From the NCBI GenBank assembly GCA_904420125.1, contig CAJFUK010000056.1:1-51869 (forward strand): 51,869 bases of DNA, written 5' to 3'. The stretch comes from Candidatus Falkowella caecavicola. GTDB lineage: Bacteria > Bacillota > Clostridia > Oscillospirales > Ruminococcaceae. The notes under the pieces were generated by a model that worked only from the letters and a program-made list of their open reading frames with translations, was not told the origin of the DNA and ran no database searches. Shown here one piece after another: positions 18,474 to 26,557 of this stretch (positions are counted from its first letter, which is position 1; the number at the start of each line of letters is the position of its first letter). A program made the position numbers and the translations under genes.

Positions 18474-19562
18474 ATGACTGTATATTCTCAAAGACCTATA
18501 TATAAAACAGCCGCTGTCTGTGCAGCGATCATTCTGTATACAGCCGGATTGTCAGGGTGTCAGGAAATTCCGCGCCCCATGCTCCCTGTTTCTCAGCCAG
18601 CCGTTCCAGTAGAACAGGAAAGCGAGATAGCCCCGGAGTCTGTTTCGAAAGAACCGGACCCCGTTATTACATGGGCTGAATCTGTGGCTATTCAGTTTTT
18701 ATCTGCCCTGCAGGAACGGGATACCGCATCTCTCTGCACTTTAACCGGGGCCCAAAATACGCCGGATCTATTTGATGATATTGGTTCGGTAGTAGTGGAT
18801 CACTTTTCTATAGAGCTGCAACAACAAGGGGAGATATATACTACGTTCCGGGTGAATCTTTCGATTGCAGAAAGCCAATCCGAGATTTTTCCGGTAGGGG
18901 AGTCTGTATGGACACTTCGGGTCCCTGCACAGACAGATGATGGATCAGTCAATATCGCTGGTTTCTTTTTGGAAGGGTCTTCATTGGTTCCTTCAGAAGA
19001 TAATATCGAGCTTGAATATCACCCGATTACTGGTTCGGTTATATCCTATACGGTTAAAGATCGCATCTTCTATATGGCAGAGCAGTTTGTATCGGATTGT
19101 ACCGATTTACAAGCAATCACGCAGGAGCAACTTTCTAAACGGACGCCTGATATCTCTCTAACCGGATTTTGTGTTGAAATGCTGCTGGGGAAATACGGAC
19201 TATATCCCGAAGAGACGGAACTTCCCCTTTCTAAAATCAGCTCCTATATGGAAAAAACGCTTGGCATCCCGAACTTAGATATCAGTCCAGATGCTTACGC
19301 CCCCTATCTTGCCCCAGGTTCAGAGGATATGGTTATATTACCCGCAGAGACAGGGGCGCGCTATGTATGCGCTCTGGCTGGTACAGAGGCCACAGATTCT
19401 ATGAGAAAAGTTCTGCTTCGTTTTTATGCAGATACAGCATATATCCATTGTGTACGGGAGATAGAGGTCAATTTTTCTTTGGAAACACCAGGATATCCGC
19501 GTATTTTATCAGTGTCCGTTCTGCTGGATACTGGAATCCCGCCACTATCTATCTCCGCATGA
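18474..19562 (+). CDS. hypothetical lipoprotein B (paralogue of A)
   Basis: A 362-residue predicted lipoprotein with lipobox GLSGC (Cys29). The ATG at 18474 has AAAGGAGA upstream. It matches lipoprotein A along most of its length: FLSALQERDTASLCTLT, YTTFRVNLSIAESQSEIFPV, DRIFYMAEQFVSDCTDLQAI and MLLGKYGLYPEE. The pair arose by tandem duplication and has since diverged considerably. A 103-base gap separates the two, without a clear terminator. Function is unknown. Confidence 0.75.
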   Translation: MTVYSQRPIYKTAAVCAAIILYTAGLSGCQEIPRPMLPVSQPAVPVEQESEIAPESVSKEPDPVITWAESVAIQFLSALQERDTASLCTLTGAQNTPDLFDDIGSVVVDHFSIELQQQGEIYTTFRVNLSIAESQSEIFPVGESVWTLRVPAQTDDGSVNIAGFFLEGSSLVPSEDNIELEYHPITGSVISYTVKDRIFYMAEQFVSDCTDLQAITQEQLSKRTPDISLTGFCVEMLLGKYGLYPEETELPLSKISSYMEKTLGIPNLDISPDAYAPYLAPGSEDMVILPAETGARYVCALAGTEATDSMRKVLLRFYADTAYIHCVREIEVNFSLETPGYPRILSVSVLLDTGIPPLSISA

Positions 19563-19578
19563 CAGCGTAAAATGGTTA

Positions 19579-19606
19579 CAACAATCTATCATTGTTGCTG
19601 TTTTAT
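19579..19606 (+). terminator. terminator of the glucokinase-lipoprotein operon
   Basis: CAACAAT and ATTGTTG form a stem with a five-base loop, followed by CTGTTTTA. The U-tract is imperfect. Confidence 0.45.
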
Positions 19607-19679
19607 GGCCATTGACTTAATGCCGCTGTATTCTAAAAGCATAGGGATCGGTCAAACAAAAAGCCAGGGACAATTGACA

Positions 19680-20408
19680 TTATTTTTTTGGAATTAGGCC
19701 GATTAAATACCGTACGGCATAAGAAGCTAAAATATATCCGGCCACAGGTGGACAAAAAGAAATACTGGCGGGGCTATGCCGGCCGGCACAGGCTGAATTT
19801 GCCTGTGCCTTTAGGGGCTCTTCCAGAGAATAAACTACTGGTAAGGATAAAATTCCGCGTCGCCGTAGTTCTCTTCGCATAACTTTTGCCAGTCCACAGC
19901 CGCAGCCGGCTGTCTCCGCTATATCCCCTACCCGAAATGCCGTCGGATCCAGGCGGTTGCCGGTACCCATGCAGGAAAGAACAGGGATATTGCGCTCGGT
20001 GCAGGTAGCAATCAAATCTAACTTGGCTGTCACTGTATCCATAGCATCTATAACAAAATCCGGGTTCCAATTGAATAGGGTTTCTCGGTTTTCAGAACTG
20101 TAGAACATGTCTATAGGAGTTACAGTGCATTCCGGGCATACTTCTGACAAACGTTCCACAGCTACAGCAGATTTTTGCTTTCCAATCGTCTGTGCTGTAG
20201 CAAAGAGCTGGCGGTTCCGGTTTGAGCTGTCTATAATATCATGATCTATAACCAATATTTGGCCAACTCCGGCGCGCGCAAGTCCTTCTGCACAGTTTCC
20301 GCCGACCCCGCCTAACCCGATTACTGCAATTCTTGACTGGGCTAGTTTTTTTATCGCTTCCCTACCGATCAGTTTTTCCGTCCGGTCCAGCCATCCATTT
20401 TCCTGCAT
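19680..20408 (-). CDS. tcdA: tRNA threonylcarbamoyladenosine dehydratase
   Basis: The 242-residue E1-like enzyme of the ThiF/MoeB fold uses ATP to cyclise t6A37 of tRNA to ct6A. The nucleotide-binding glycine motif is AVIGLGGVGGNCAEGLARAG, and the next conserved block is DHDIIDSSNRNRQL. DFVIDAMDTVTAKLDL fits the family. TcdA lacks the zinc CxxC pairs of MoeB, and only GCGC and CAG occur here. The ATG at 20408 follows AAAAGGAGG with ideal spacing. The gene stands alone, convergent with the lipoprotein operon. Confidence 0.9.
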   Translation of the reverse strand: MQENGWLDRTEKLIGREAIKKLAQSRIAVIGLGGVGGNCAEGLARAGVGQILVIDHDIIDSSNRNRQLFATAQTIGKQKSAVAVERLSEVCPECTVTPIDMFYSSENRETLFNWNPDFVIDAMDTVTAKLDLIATCTERNIPVLSCMGTGNRLDPTAFRVGDIAETAGCGCGLAKVMRRELRRRGILSLPVVYSLEEPLKAQANSACAGRHSPASISFCPPVAGYILASYAVRYLIGLIPKK

Positions 20409-20494
20409 GATTTGTCCTCCTTTTTTGCAATATTGGCCATATAATAAAAGCATGCATTTTATACCCAAAACCATTGGAAATGGTTGCTTTTTCG

Positions 20495-20545
20495 TTTAAA
20501 CAAAACAAAAAGTCGGATAGATGTACATCTATCCGACTTATTTGC
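20495..20545 (-). terminator. perfect palindromic terminator
   Basis: A 30-base perfect palindrome at 20510-20539 (arm AAGTCGGATAGATGT) is followed on the minus strand by CTTTTTGTTTTGTTT. It backs up the terminator of the RNA gene just upstream. Confidence 0.7.
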
Positions 20546-20576
20546 ATAAAGACCGCCTTGCCGTCGTATGGCAATT

Positions 20577-20742
20577 AAAAACCCGCCAACATATGACAGG
20601 TGGGTGCCAGCCTTACGGGTTCACGCTCCCTTCGTCTGGAAAGCCCAGGAGGTCTGCAATCCGCCGTCAGAGTCCAGCTCCCTGAGTAAAAGTGTTGGAT
20701 TAATATAACCATACTAACGAAAACAAGGCAGAAATAAGTTCT
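20577..20742 (-). ncRNA. ssrS: structured small RNA, candidate 6S RNA
   Basis: A roughly 165-nt transcript is bounded by a sigma-A promoter (20749-20777) and a 3' hairpin with the T-run at 20577-20581. No open frame fits. Reading the minus strand, CCAACA near the 5' end can pair with TGTTGG near the 3' end. GGAG...CTCC with an inner TCTG...CAGA forms an internal stem. The segment AACCCGTAAGGCTGGCACCCACC near the 3' end, together with the size and closing stem, suggests 6S RNA, which binds sigma-A polymerase in stationary phase. The transcript is well supported; the 6S name is tentative. Confidence 0.5.
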
Positions 20743-20748
20743 ATCTGT

Positions 20749-20777
20749 ATTATACTACCCTTTGTGTCAAAATACAA
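20749..20777 (-). promoter_or_regulatory. promoter of the candidate 6S RNA
   Basis: On the minus strand TTGTAT, a 17-base spacer and a perfect TATAAT predict transcription starting near 20742. Confidence 0.7.
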
Positions 20778-20794
20778 GAGGAAAATATAGACGA

Positions 20795-21106
20795 TTACTC
20801 TTCAATTTCGTCCTCTTCATCAAAGGCATTTTCCAAACGTTCCAAAAAAATTGCTCCGATTCGCTCATACTCGTCATCATCATCAATAGATGCCAACATC
20901 TCTTCATCATTTACAATTTCAGATTTTAAAATGACCAAGTCCCCATCATCGTCTAACATTTCTTCCGGGTTTTCATGATAGGGAATTAAAGCAAAATACC
21001 GTTCTTCTCCTTCTTCCATAACGTCCAGAAGCTCAAACTCTACTTCATTCCCCTCTTCATCTACCAGTGTAAACAGATCTGGGGTATATTCATTTTTTCC
21101 GTCCAT
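20795..21106 (-). CDS. DUF1292 family protein
   Basis: A 103-residue, highly acidic cytoplasmic protein. FTLVDEEGNEVEFELLDVME is the characteristic opening of DUF1292, a small family present in most Firmicutes and usually next to ireB/ruvX-type genes. No biochemical role is established. The ATG at 21106 follows GGAGG at good spacing. Here it sits between the candidate 6S RNA and the large RNA unit, without the usual neighbours. The C-terminal tail is a run of glutamate, aspartate and isoleucine. Confidence 0.85.
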   Translation of the reverse strand: MDGKNEYTPDLFTLVDEEGNEVEFELLDVMEEGEERYFALIPYHENPEEMLDDDGDLVILKSEIVNDEEMLASIDDDDEYERIGAIFLERLENAFDEEDEIEE

Positions 21107-21330
21107 AGTATCCTCCTGCAACAGCATTCATAAAACTCTACATAAAGTTTACACGGTTTGTTAGCATCTGTCAAGGTATATAGATTCGCTTTTTTTAAAA
21201 ATCTGTTGTTATAATTATACCCTGACTTAACTAGTATAGCAAATCTTTTTTAAATATATTAAAAATTTTTATGGCCTATTTGTTAATATATTTAAAACAA
21301 AAAAACATAAAAAATATTGTTGAAACATAT

Positions 21331-21359
21331 TGACATTGCACATATATTATGCTATTATA
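21331..21359 (+). promoter_or_regulatory. strong sigma-A promoter of the large RNA unit
   Basis: A perfect TTGACA, a 17-base spacer and TATTAT, set in very AT-rich DNA, predict a start near 21366. No gene of normal size follows. Confidence 0.85.
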
Positions 21360-21408
21360 TAGACACAGAAGATAATCCAGATTGAAATAGTTGAAAGAGG
21401 TGATTCCA

Positions 21409-21492
21409 ATGGACAATACAGAATTTTCATTTATCTTATTTGCTGGAATCGAATCGCCGGTTTCTGGAGATGTTTTCAGAAGCAGTAAATAA
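21409..21492 (+). CDS. possible 27-residue peptide in the large RNA unit
   Basis: This is the only start codon in the unit opening a frame of any length after a good ribosome site (AAAGAGGTG, six bases upstream). The peptide begins MDNTEFSFILFAGIESP and ends RSSK; it has no cysteine and no signal peptide. It lies inside the loop closed by the 10-bp long-range stem. It could be a real small peptide, a leader frame, or a chance frame in a structured RNA. Confidence 0.3.
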   Translation: MDNTEFSFILFAGIESPVSGDVFRSSK

Positions 21493-21968
21493 AAGAGGAG
21501 AGGTGTCTAATCAGTAGTAGACACATAAATAGCCTTAGCCATTGCAGTTATGCAAAGAATGCTTTTGAAAACATAGATTGCTACAAAGTTCGTTTATCCC
21601 CCTGGATTATCGGATGCCCATTTTATGGACACATAGGGAATACCAATAAACGACGGCATTTATTATAGAGATTTGTTCACTGGCGATAGATTAATTAAAA
21701 GAAAAAGAGGTAAGTACCCATGTACTAGGCGATGTACCGGTTTTCCGGCAGGACAAAATACTTTTGTGAGGTAAGACCAATGAAGTAGTATTATTTAACT
21801 GGTGATTGTTAGCCAGGACTGCTATTGCAGTTAAATGATAACTAGGTTAAAACAAAAGAGGTTACTCCAATGTACTGTTAGAAAATACGAATAATCGTTA
21901 AACACTTCAATAGATGTGGGGTGTGAGTACTTTCAAGTAAGGTATGCATTTCTGTAAAGTTTGATTAC

Positions 21969-22038
21969 AAAAATAAATCAGGAGGTGTTTCTCATGATTT
22001 ATAAGATTTGCAGAAAGGTAATATTGCTAATTGAATAA
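21969..22038 (+). CDS. possible 14-residue mini-ORF
   Basis: An ATG at 21994 follows AGGAGGTG by seven bases, the best ribosome site in the unit, and encodes MIYKICRKVILLIE before a TAA. The coordinates include the ribosome site. It is too short to judge; the strong site argues that ribosomes may load here. Confidence 0.25.
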
Positions 22039-22174
22039 TATGATTGAGGTGAGTCCACCGAAAAAGTTTTATTCGCTACTGCTCAAACGGCTGGTAGCAT
22101 AGGATTTGGATATTAAAAATTTAATAAAGTTGTCTTGATGTTACTTTGTTTAGATACAAAGAATTGAGATGTAT

Positions 22175-22210
22175 ATATCCGGGAGGCATAGGTCTCCCGG
22201 ATATTTTTGT
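22175..22210 (+). terminator. strong terminator of the large RNA unit
   Basis: ATATCCGGGAG and CTCCCGGATAT are perfect arms around a seven-base loop, followed by TTTTTG. Confidence 0.85.
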
Positions 22211-22581
22211 TGTATTCACAGTCCGGGTTTTTCAGATTTTTAACATACTATTTTTGTCTTCCTGAAAAAATTTTCAACTTTTGCACAGGTAAGAGGTTGA
22301 AAACTTTCAACATGTGCTATATTTTTGTTAATAAAAATTTTTATAAGCATGCTTAAATAAAGTACTGACGATAATCTATTCTCACTGTTTGATGAATTTT
22401 TAAATTTTAATCCCGCCAGGATTTTTGATTGAAAGACATAGAAACAATTCATGGCTCCCCAAACAATAGAAGGTATCCGTTTAATTGTTACGGGTACGGG
22501 AAGGGATTTTATGTCCAAAGACATTTTTATGAAATCTATTGGGAAAATTTGCTGATAGGTGTTTATTTATGGACAGATCTA

Positions 22582-22590
22582 TGGTATAAT
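22582..22590 (+). promoter_or_regulatory. extended -10 promoter of gdpP
   Basis: TGGTATAAT is a perfect -10 with the TGn extension about 80 bases upstream of gdpP. No good -35 is present, which the extended -10 can compensate. The AT-rich DNA between 22211 and 22580 shows no gene. Confidence 0.55.
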
Positions 22591-22667
22591 TAAAAAAATA
22601 TTAGATCTGAAACCACTTTTACGAAATTGCTAAGGGGATAGAATAAAGAACTTTCAGGGGGGGTTAT

Positions 22668-24632
22668 ATGAAACATAAGAATATTGTGCCATTTACACGG
22701 ATACTTCTTGTTTGCATGCTTTTATTCGTCCTTATGTTTACCGGGATTTTGTTTTTTCTGGATATACGGTGGTTTTTCGTTGTATTACCGTTGGCAGTGA
22801 TTACGAGTATTTATACGGTATATAAATTAGTTTATATTTCGCGGGATACCCGGCGCCTATTCCGAAGGATCGGGGAACAGTTGAGCGTATCAGAGAATGA
22901 AGCGATTTATAGTTTTCCATTGCCTGTTATTGTTTGTGATGAAAGCCGTCGGATTCTCTGGTATAATGATTTGTTCAGCAACATTATGACTGAAGAAGCA
23001 TTTGGAACAAGTTTTGATCGGATGAGCACGGCTGCGCTAGAGGACTTTTGTTCTTCTTTAGGAAAAGAGATATATTACGATAATCAGTATTATATGGTAC
23101 ATGGTGTTAGATCCGTACAATGCGAATCCAGTCTGTACACGCTCTATTTTTTTAATATTACGGAAATGCGTTTGCTTTCGCAAGAGTATAAACTCTCTCG
23201 GCCTTCTGTATTGTTAATTGCGGCAGATAATTATGAAGAAGTGCTTCATGACGCCAGGGAAAGTCAAAAATCTGAACTTGTCGGTATGGTAGACCGAATT
23301 ATGGAGGACTTTATTAGTCAAACCAATGGTGTCATCAATAAACTGACAGCAGATAAATTTGTAGCGATTATTGAAGAGAGACACCTGGAAAAAATTATTG
23401 AAAACCGTTTTGATATCTTGGATAAAGTACGTGCTGCCGGAAAGGAAGCCAACTTCCCTATCACTCTTTCAATTGGTGTCGGTCAGGGGGCTTCAAGCCT
23501 TCGGGAAAGTGAAGATTTTGCCCGGCAGGCATTGGATATGGCTTTGGGCCGGGGTGGCGATCAGGTTGCTGTGAAAACGACCAGTGGGTATAATTTTTAT
23601 GGCGGTGTATCTAAAGGGGTGGAAAAACATACTAAAGTTAAAACAAGAATTGTTGCAACTGCCCTGACAGAGTTAATTCATACAAGTTCTAACGTTGTTT
23701 TAATGGGCCACCGCTTTGGCGACCTGGATTGTATCGGCGCTGCGGTGGGTATGGCACAAACCATTCGTAATATGGGGAAGCATGCAGTTATTGCTGTAAA
23801 CTATGAAAAAAATTTGGCTAAAACATTAATTGACCGGATGCGGGATACTTGGAATGCAGATTATTTTGTTTCTCCGGAAGAGGCAATGGGGGCGATTAAT
23901 GAAAATACTCTTCTGATTATTCTGGATACGCATAATCCTGATTTTGTTGAATCTCCAGATGTATATAAGGCCTGTCGCACAGTTGTCGTAATTGATCATC
24001 ATCGGAAAATGGTAAATTATATAGATAATGCTGTAATTTTTTATCATGAGCCGTACTCCTCTTCAGCTTCTGAAATGGTAGCAGAATTGATGCCTTATCT
24101 TTGTGATGTAAAACCTGGCCGTCCAGAATCAGAGGCATTAATGGCGGGCATTATGCTGGATACAAGAAATTTTACGCTCCGTGCGGGTGTGCGTACTTTT
24201 GAAGCGGCGGCCTATTTGCGGAAAAATGGTGCAGATACAATCTCGGTCAAACAGCTTTTCGCCACATCGATTGATGCGTATCAGCGGAAGGCACAAATTG
24301 TTGCTTCAGCAACTGTGCAACATCGCTGTGCAATTGCTTCCTGCGATTTTATTTCAGATGACATTAAAATTGTTACTTCTCAAGCTGCAGACGAATTGTT
24401 GGGTTTACAAGATGTGGATGCGTCTTTTGTCCTCTGCCCTCTCGGTTCACAAATTAATATTTCAGCTCGTTCTTATGGTGCTGTCAATGTCCAGGTTATT
24501 ATGGAAATGCTAAATGGCGGCGGACACCAGACAATGGCTGCGACTCAATTAAAAGATACCGATTTGGAGGGTGCTAAAACACAACTGCTTAGCGCCATCC
24601 GGGAATACTATAAAAATATTGGCCGCAAGTGA
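22668..24632 (+). CDS. gdpP: cyclic-di-AMP phosphodiesterase GdpP
   Basis: The 654-residue membrane protein hydrolyses c-di-AMP to pApA, controlling potassium, osmotic and wall homeostasis. Two N-terminal hydrophobic helices (about residues 8-52) are followed by a PAS-like domain, a degenerate GGDEF domain (around 170-300) and the DHH domain. GHRFGDLDCIGAAVG and VVIDHHRK give the DHH metal ligands. LNGGGHQTMAA is the DHHA1 GGGH motif near the C terminus. The full GdpP order is present and the length is normal. It heads the block gdpP-rplI, with rplI 15 bases downstream, an arrangement conserved across Firmicutes. Confidence 0.95.
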   Translation: MKHKNIVPFTRILLVCMLLFVLMFTGILFFLDIRWFFVVLPLAVITSIYTVYKLVYISRDTRRLFRRIGEQLSVSENEAIYSFPLPVIVCDESRRILWYNDLFSNIMTEEAFGTSFDRMSTAALEDFCSSLGKEIYYDNQYYMVHGVRSVQCESSLYTLYFFNITEMRLLSQEYKLSRPSVLLIAADNYEEVLHDARESQKSELVGMVDRIMEDFISQTNGVINKLTADKFVAIIEERHLEKIIENRFDILDKVRAAGKEANFPITLSIGVGQGASSLRESEDFARQALDMALGRGGDQVAVKTTSGYNFYGGVSKGVEKHTKVKTRIVATALTELIHTSSNVVLMGHRFGDLDCIGAAVGMAQTIRNMGKHAVIAVNYEKNLAKTLIDRMRDTWNADYFVSPEEAMGAINENTLLIILDTHNPDFVESPDVYKACRTVVVIDHHRKMVNYIDNAVIFYHEPYSSSASEMVAELMPYLCDVKPGRPESEALMAGIMLDTRNFTLRAGVRTFEAAAYLRKNGADTISVKQLFATSIDAYQRKAQIVASATVQHRCAIASCDFISDDIKIVTSQAADELLGLQDVDASFVLCPLGSQINISARSYGAVNVQVIMEMLNGGGHQTMAATQLKDTDLEGAKTQLLSAIREYYKNIGRK

Positions 24633-24647
24633 TAGAGAAAGGAAAAG

Positions 24648-25100
24648 ATGAATATGCAGGTTATTTTATTACAAGATGTAAAAGGTACTGGGAAAAAGGG
24701 AGATCTGGTCAAAGTCGCAGATGGATATGCACGGAATTTTCTTTTTAAAAAAGGATTGGCGATGGAGGCAAGTCCACAGGCAATTAATGAAAAAAAAGCC
24801 AAAGATGAGTCTCTGAAATTTCATCAGGCGCAGGATTTAGAAAGAGCTAAACAGCTGGCAACAGAAATGAAAGAGAAAAGTGTTTTGCTGACAGCTAAGG
24901 CCGGGAGCGGAGGCCGTTTATTTGGTTCTGTAACCTCCAAAGAAATTTCTGAGGCAGTTAAGAGCCAGTTAGGGTATGACATTGATAAACGAAAAATTAT
25001 TCTTGATACTGACATTAAGGCTTTTGGCACCTATGAATTTGAAGTAAAGCTGTATACTGGGGTCACTACAAAAATGAAGGTGCAGGTTTCAGAGGAATAA
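24648..25100 (+). CDS. rplI: 50S ribosomal protein L9
   Basis: The 150-residue protein binds 23S rRNA domain V. The N-terminal signature [20 protein letters not shown] and the block [13 protein letters not shown] are diagnostic; the long connecting helix and C-terminal domain ([12 protein letters not shown]) follow. Two starts are possible: ATG at 24648, used here, or ATG at 24654, which gives the more usual MQVILL opening. It lies between gdpP and dnaB in the classic Firmicutes order. Confidence 0.97.
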   Translation: MNMQVILLQDVKGTGKKGDLVKVADGYARNFLFKKGLAMEASPQAINEKKAKDESLKFHQAQDLERAKQLATEMKEKSVLLTAKAGSGGRLFGSVTSKEISEAVKSQLGYDIDKRKIILDTDIKAFGTYEFEVKLYTGVTTKMKVQVSEE

Positions 25101-25117
25101 ACAAAGAAGTATTATTA

Positions 25118-25154
25118 AGTGTACCCGTTTGTCTCAGGTGGCAGGCGGGTACGC
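25118..25154 (+). promoter_or_regulatory. hairpin between rplI and dnaB
   Basis: GTACCCG and CGGGTAC can pair across about 18 bases. There is no T-run, so it is probably a processing or attenuation element rather than a terminator. Confidence 0.35.
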
Positions 25155-25204
25155 TATCATGAGGGATCTAAGATCAGTACGACTCATACAGAAAGGAATG
25201 GGCT

Positions 25205-26557
25205 ATGGAAGAAAATATATCCGCATTGGAGTTTGAGCAGCTCCCCTATAATTTAGAAGCGGAGCAGTCAGTGCTTGGTGCTCTGCTGATTGATTCATCC
25301 TGTATTAGCAGCGTACTGAATTATTTAAAGCCTGTCTGTTTTTATCGCGTACAGCATCAACGGATTTTTTCTATTATTCTGAACATGTTTAGTTCTGGCA
25401 GTCCGATTGATTTTGTTACTATTTTGGATGCTGTTGTAAATGAGGATATTTTTGAATCCGCGGCTGATGCGAAAGTTTATTTGGCACGGTTAATGGAAAT
25501 GGTTCCCTCTGTTTCCAATGTGGAAGTTTATTGCCGTATTGTACAGGATAAATATTATGTCCGTTCTCTGATTCAAGCTTCACGGGAGATCATTTCTCTG
25601 GCTAGCGAAAGCGGCGCTGATGCTAAAAGCCTGATGGATATGGCGGAACAACGAATTTATGATATTCGCCGGGGCCGCGATACTTCCGGGCTGGTTCCTA
25701 TTTCAGAGGTTATTATCGGGGCTTATGATCGCTTACAGAAGCTCTCCGGAGATGATAGGAATCAGTATCTTGGAATTTCTACGGGTTTCCCGCAATTAGA
25801 TACATTGTTAACCGGTTTAAATCCATCTGATTTAATTTTGATTGCTGCACGCCCAGCTATGGGCAAATCCGCTTTTGCTTTAAATATTGCTGTGAATGCC
25901 GCCCGTAAATCTGGTAAACAGGTAGCTATCTTTTCTTTAGAAATGTCCAACCAGCAATTGGTAGAACGTATGTTGGCCACTGAGTCCCTGATTGACAGCA
26001 ATAAACTGAGGACTGGAGATCTTTCCGGAGATGAATGGTCCCGGTTGGCTGAGGGTGCAGGGGTACTTTCGCAATTAGGAGTTTTTTTGGATGATACTTC
26101 TGCTATCACAGTAGCTGAAATGAAGGCCAAACTTCGTCGGTTGCCGGATTTGGGCGTAGTTGTGATCGATTATCTGCAGCTTATGACAAATGGTAAAAAG
26201 ACGGACAACCGTGTGCAGGAGGTTGCAGAGATTACTCGAAATTTAAAAATCATGGCAAAAGAGCTAAATGTTCCAGTGATAGCACTTTCTCAGCTTTCTC
26301 GGGGCCCGGATTCTCGAAGCGATCATCGGCCAATGCTGTCTGACTTGCGAGAATCCGGTTCTATTGAACAAGATGCAGATATCGTTATGTTTTTGTATCG
26401 TGATTATTATTATGACAATACAACAGAGGCATTTAATGAGGCGGAATGTATTGTCGCTAAAAATCGTCACGGAGAAACAGCAACAATTAAGTTGGGGTGG
26501 GAAGGACAGTTCACCCGTTTTACTTCTGGTATTGACTATGCACATTCTGAAAGTTAA
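25205..26557 (+). CDS. dnaB: replicative DNA helicase (DnaB family)
   Basis: The 450-residue hexameric helicase unwinds DNA at the fork; the family is called DnaC in Bacillus. The N-terminal domain starts LPYNLEAEQSVLGALLID. The RecA-like domain has Walker A ARPAMGKSAFALN near residue 218, Walker B VVIDYLQLM, and the SDLRESGSIEQDADIV block. No intein is present. The start has GGAATGG upstream. tilS overlaps its 3' end by 20 bases, so the pair is translationally coupled. Confidence 0.96.
   Translation: MEENISALEFEQLPYNLEAEQSVLGALLIDSSCISSVLNYLKPVCFYRVQHQRIFSIILNMFSSGSPIDFVTILDAVVNEDIFESAADAKVYLARLMEMVPSVSNVEVYCRIVQDKYYVRSLIQASREIISLASESGADAKSLMDMAEQRIYDIRRGRDTSGLVPISEVIIGAYDRLQKLSGDDRNQYLGISTGFPQLDTLLTGLNPSDLILIAARPAMGKSAFALNIAVNAARKSGKQVAIFSLEMSNQQLVERMLATESLIDSNKLRTGDLSGDEWSRLAEGAGVLSQLGVFLDDTSAITVAEMKAKLRRLPDLGVVVIDYLQLMTNGKKTDNRVQEVAEITRNLKIMAKELNVPVIALSQLSRGPDSRSDHRPMLSDLRESGSIEQDADIVMFLYRDYYYDNTTEAFNEAECIVAKNRHGETATIKLGWEGQFTRFTSGIDYAHSES

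Larger units (their letters stand above)
21366..22210 (+). ncRNA. about 840-nt transcript, candidate large structured RNA
   Basis: The unit runs from a consensus promoter to a strong terminator at 22175-22210 and holds no normal gene. Structure is visible: GATAATCCAG (21371-21380) is an exact complement of CTGGATTATC (21602-21611), a 10-bp stem enclosing about 220 bases. Local hairpins include TTGCA-gtta-TGCAA (21542-21555), ACTGC-tatt-GCAGT (21818-21832), CTGG/CCAG (21800-21817) and CTTTGT/ACAAAG (22145-22162). A ribosome-site-like motif, GAGGT followed by CCAATG or similar, recurs seven times, mostly before start codons that meet a stop within a few codons. ATTGCAGTTA occurs twice. Alternatives are a decayed array of small-peptide genes, or a member of a known large RNA class such as ROOL, OLE or GOLLD. 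I cannot decide by eye. Confidence 0.6.

Noticed and set aside
22240-22524. 94-codon minus-strand frame upstream of gdpP
   Set aside because: AT-rich chance frame without ribosome site; interior overlaps the promoter region of gdpP.
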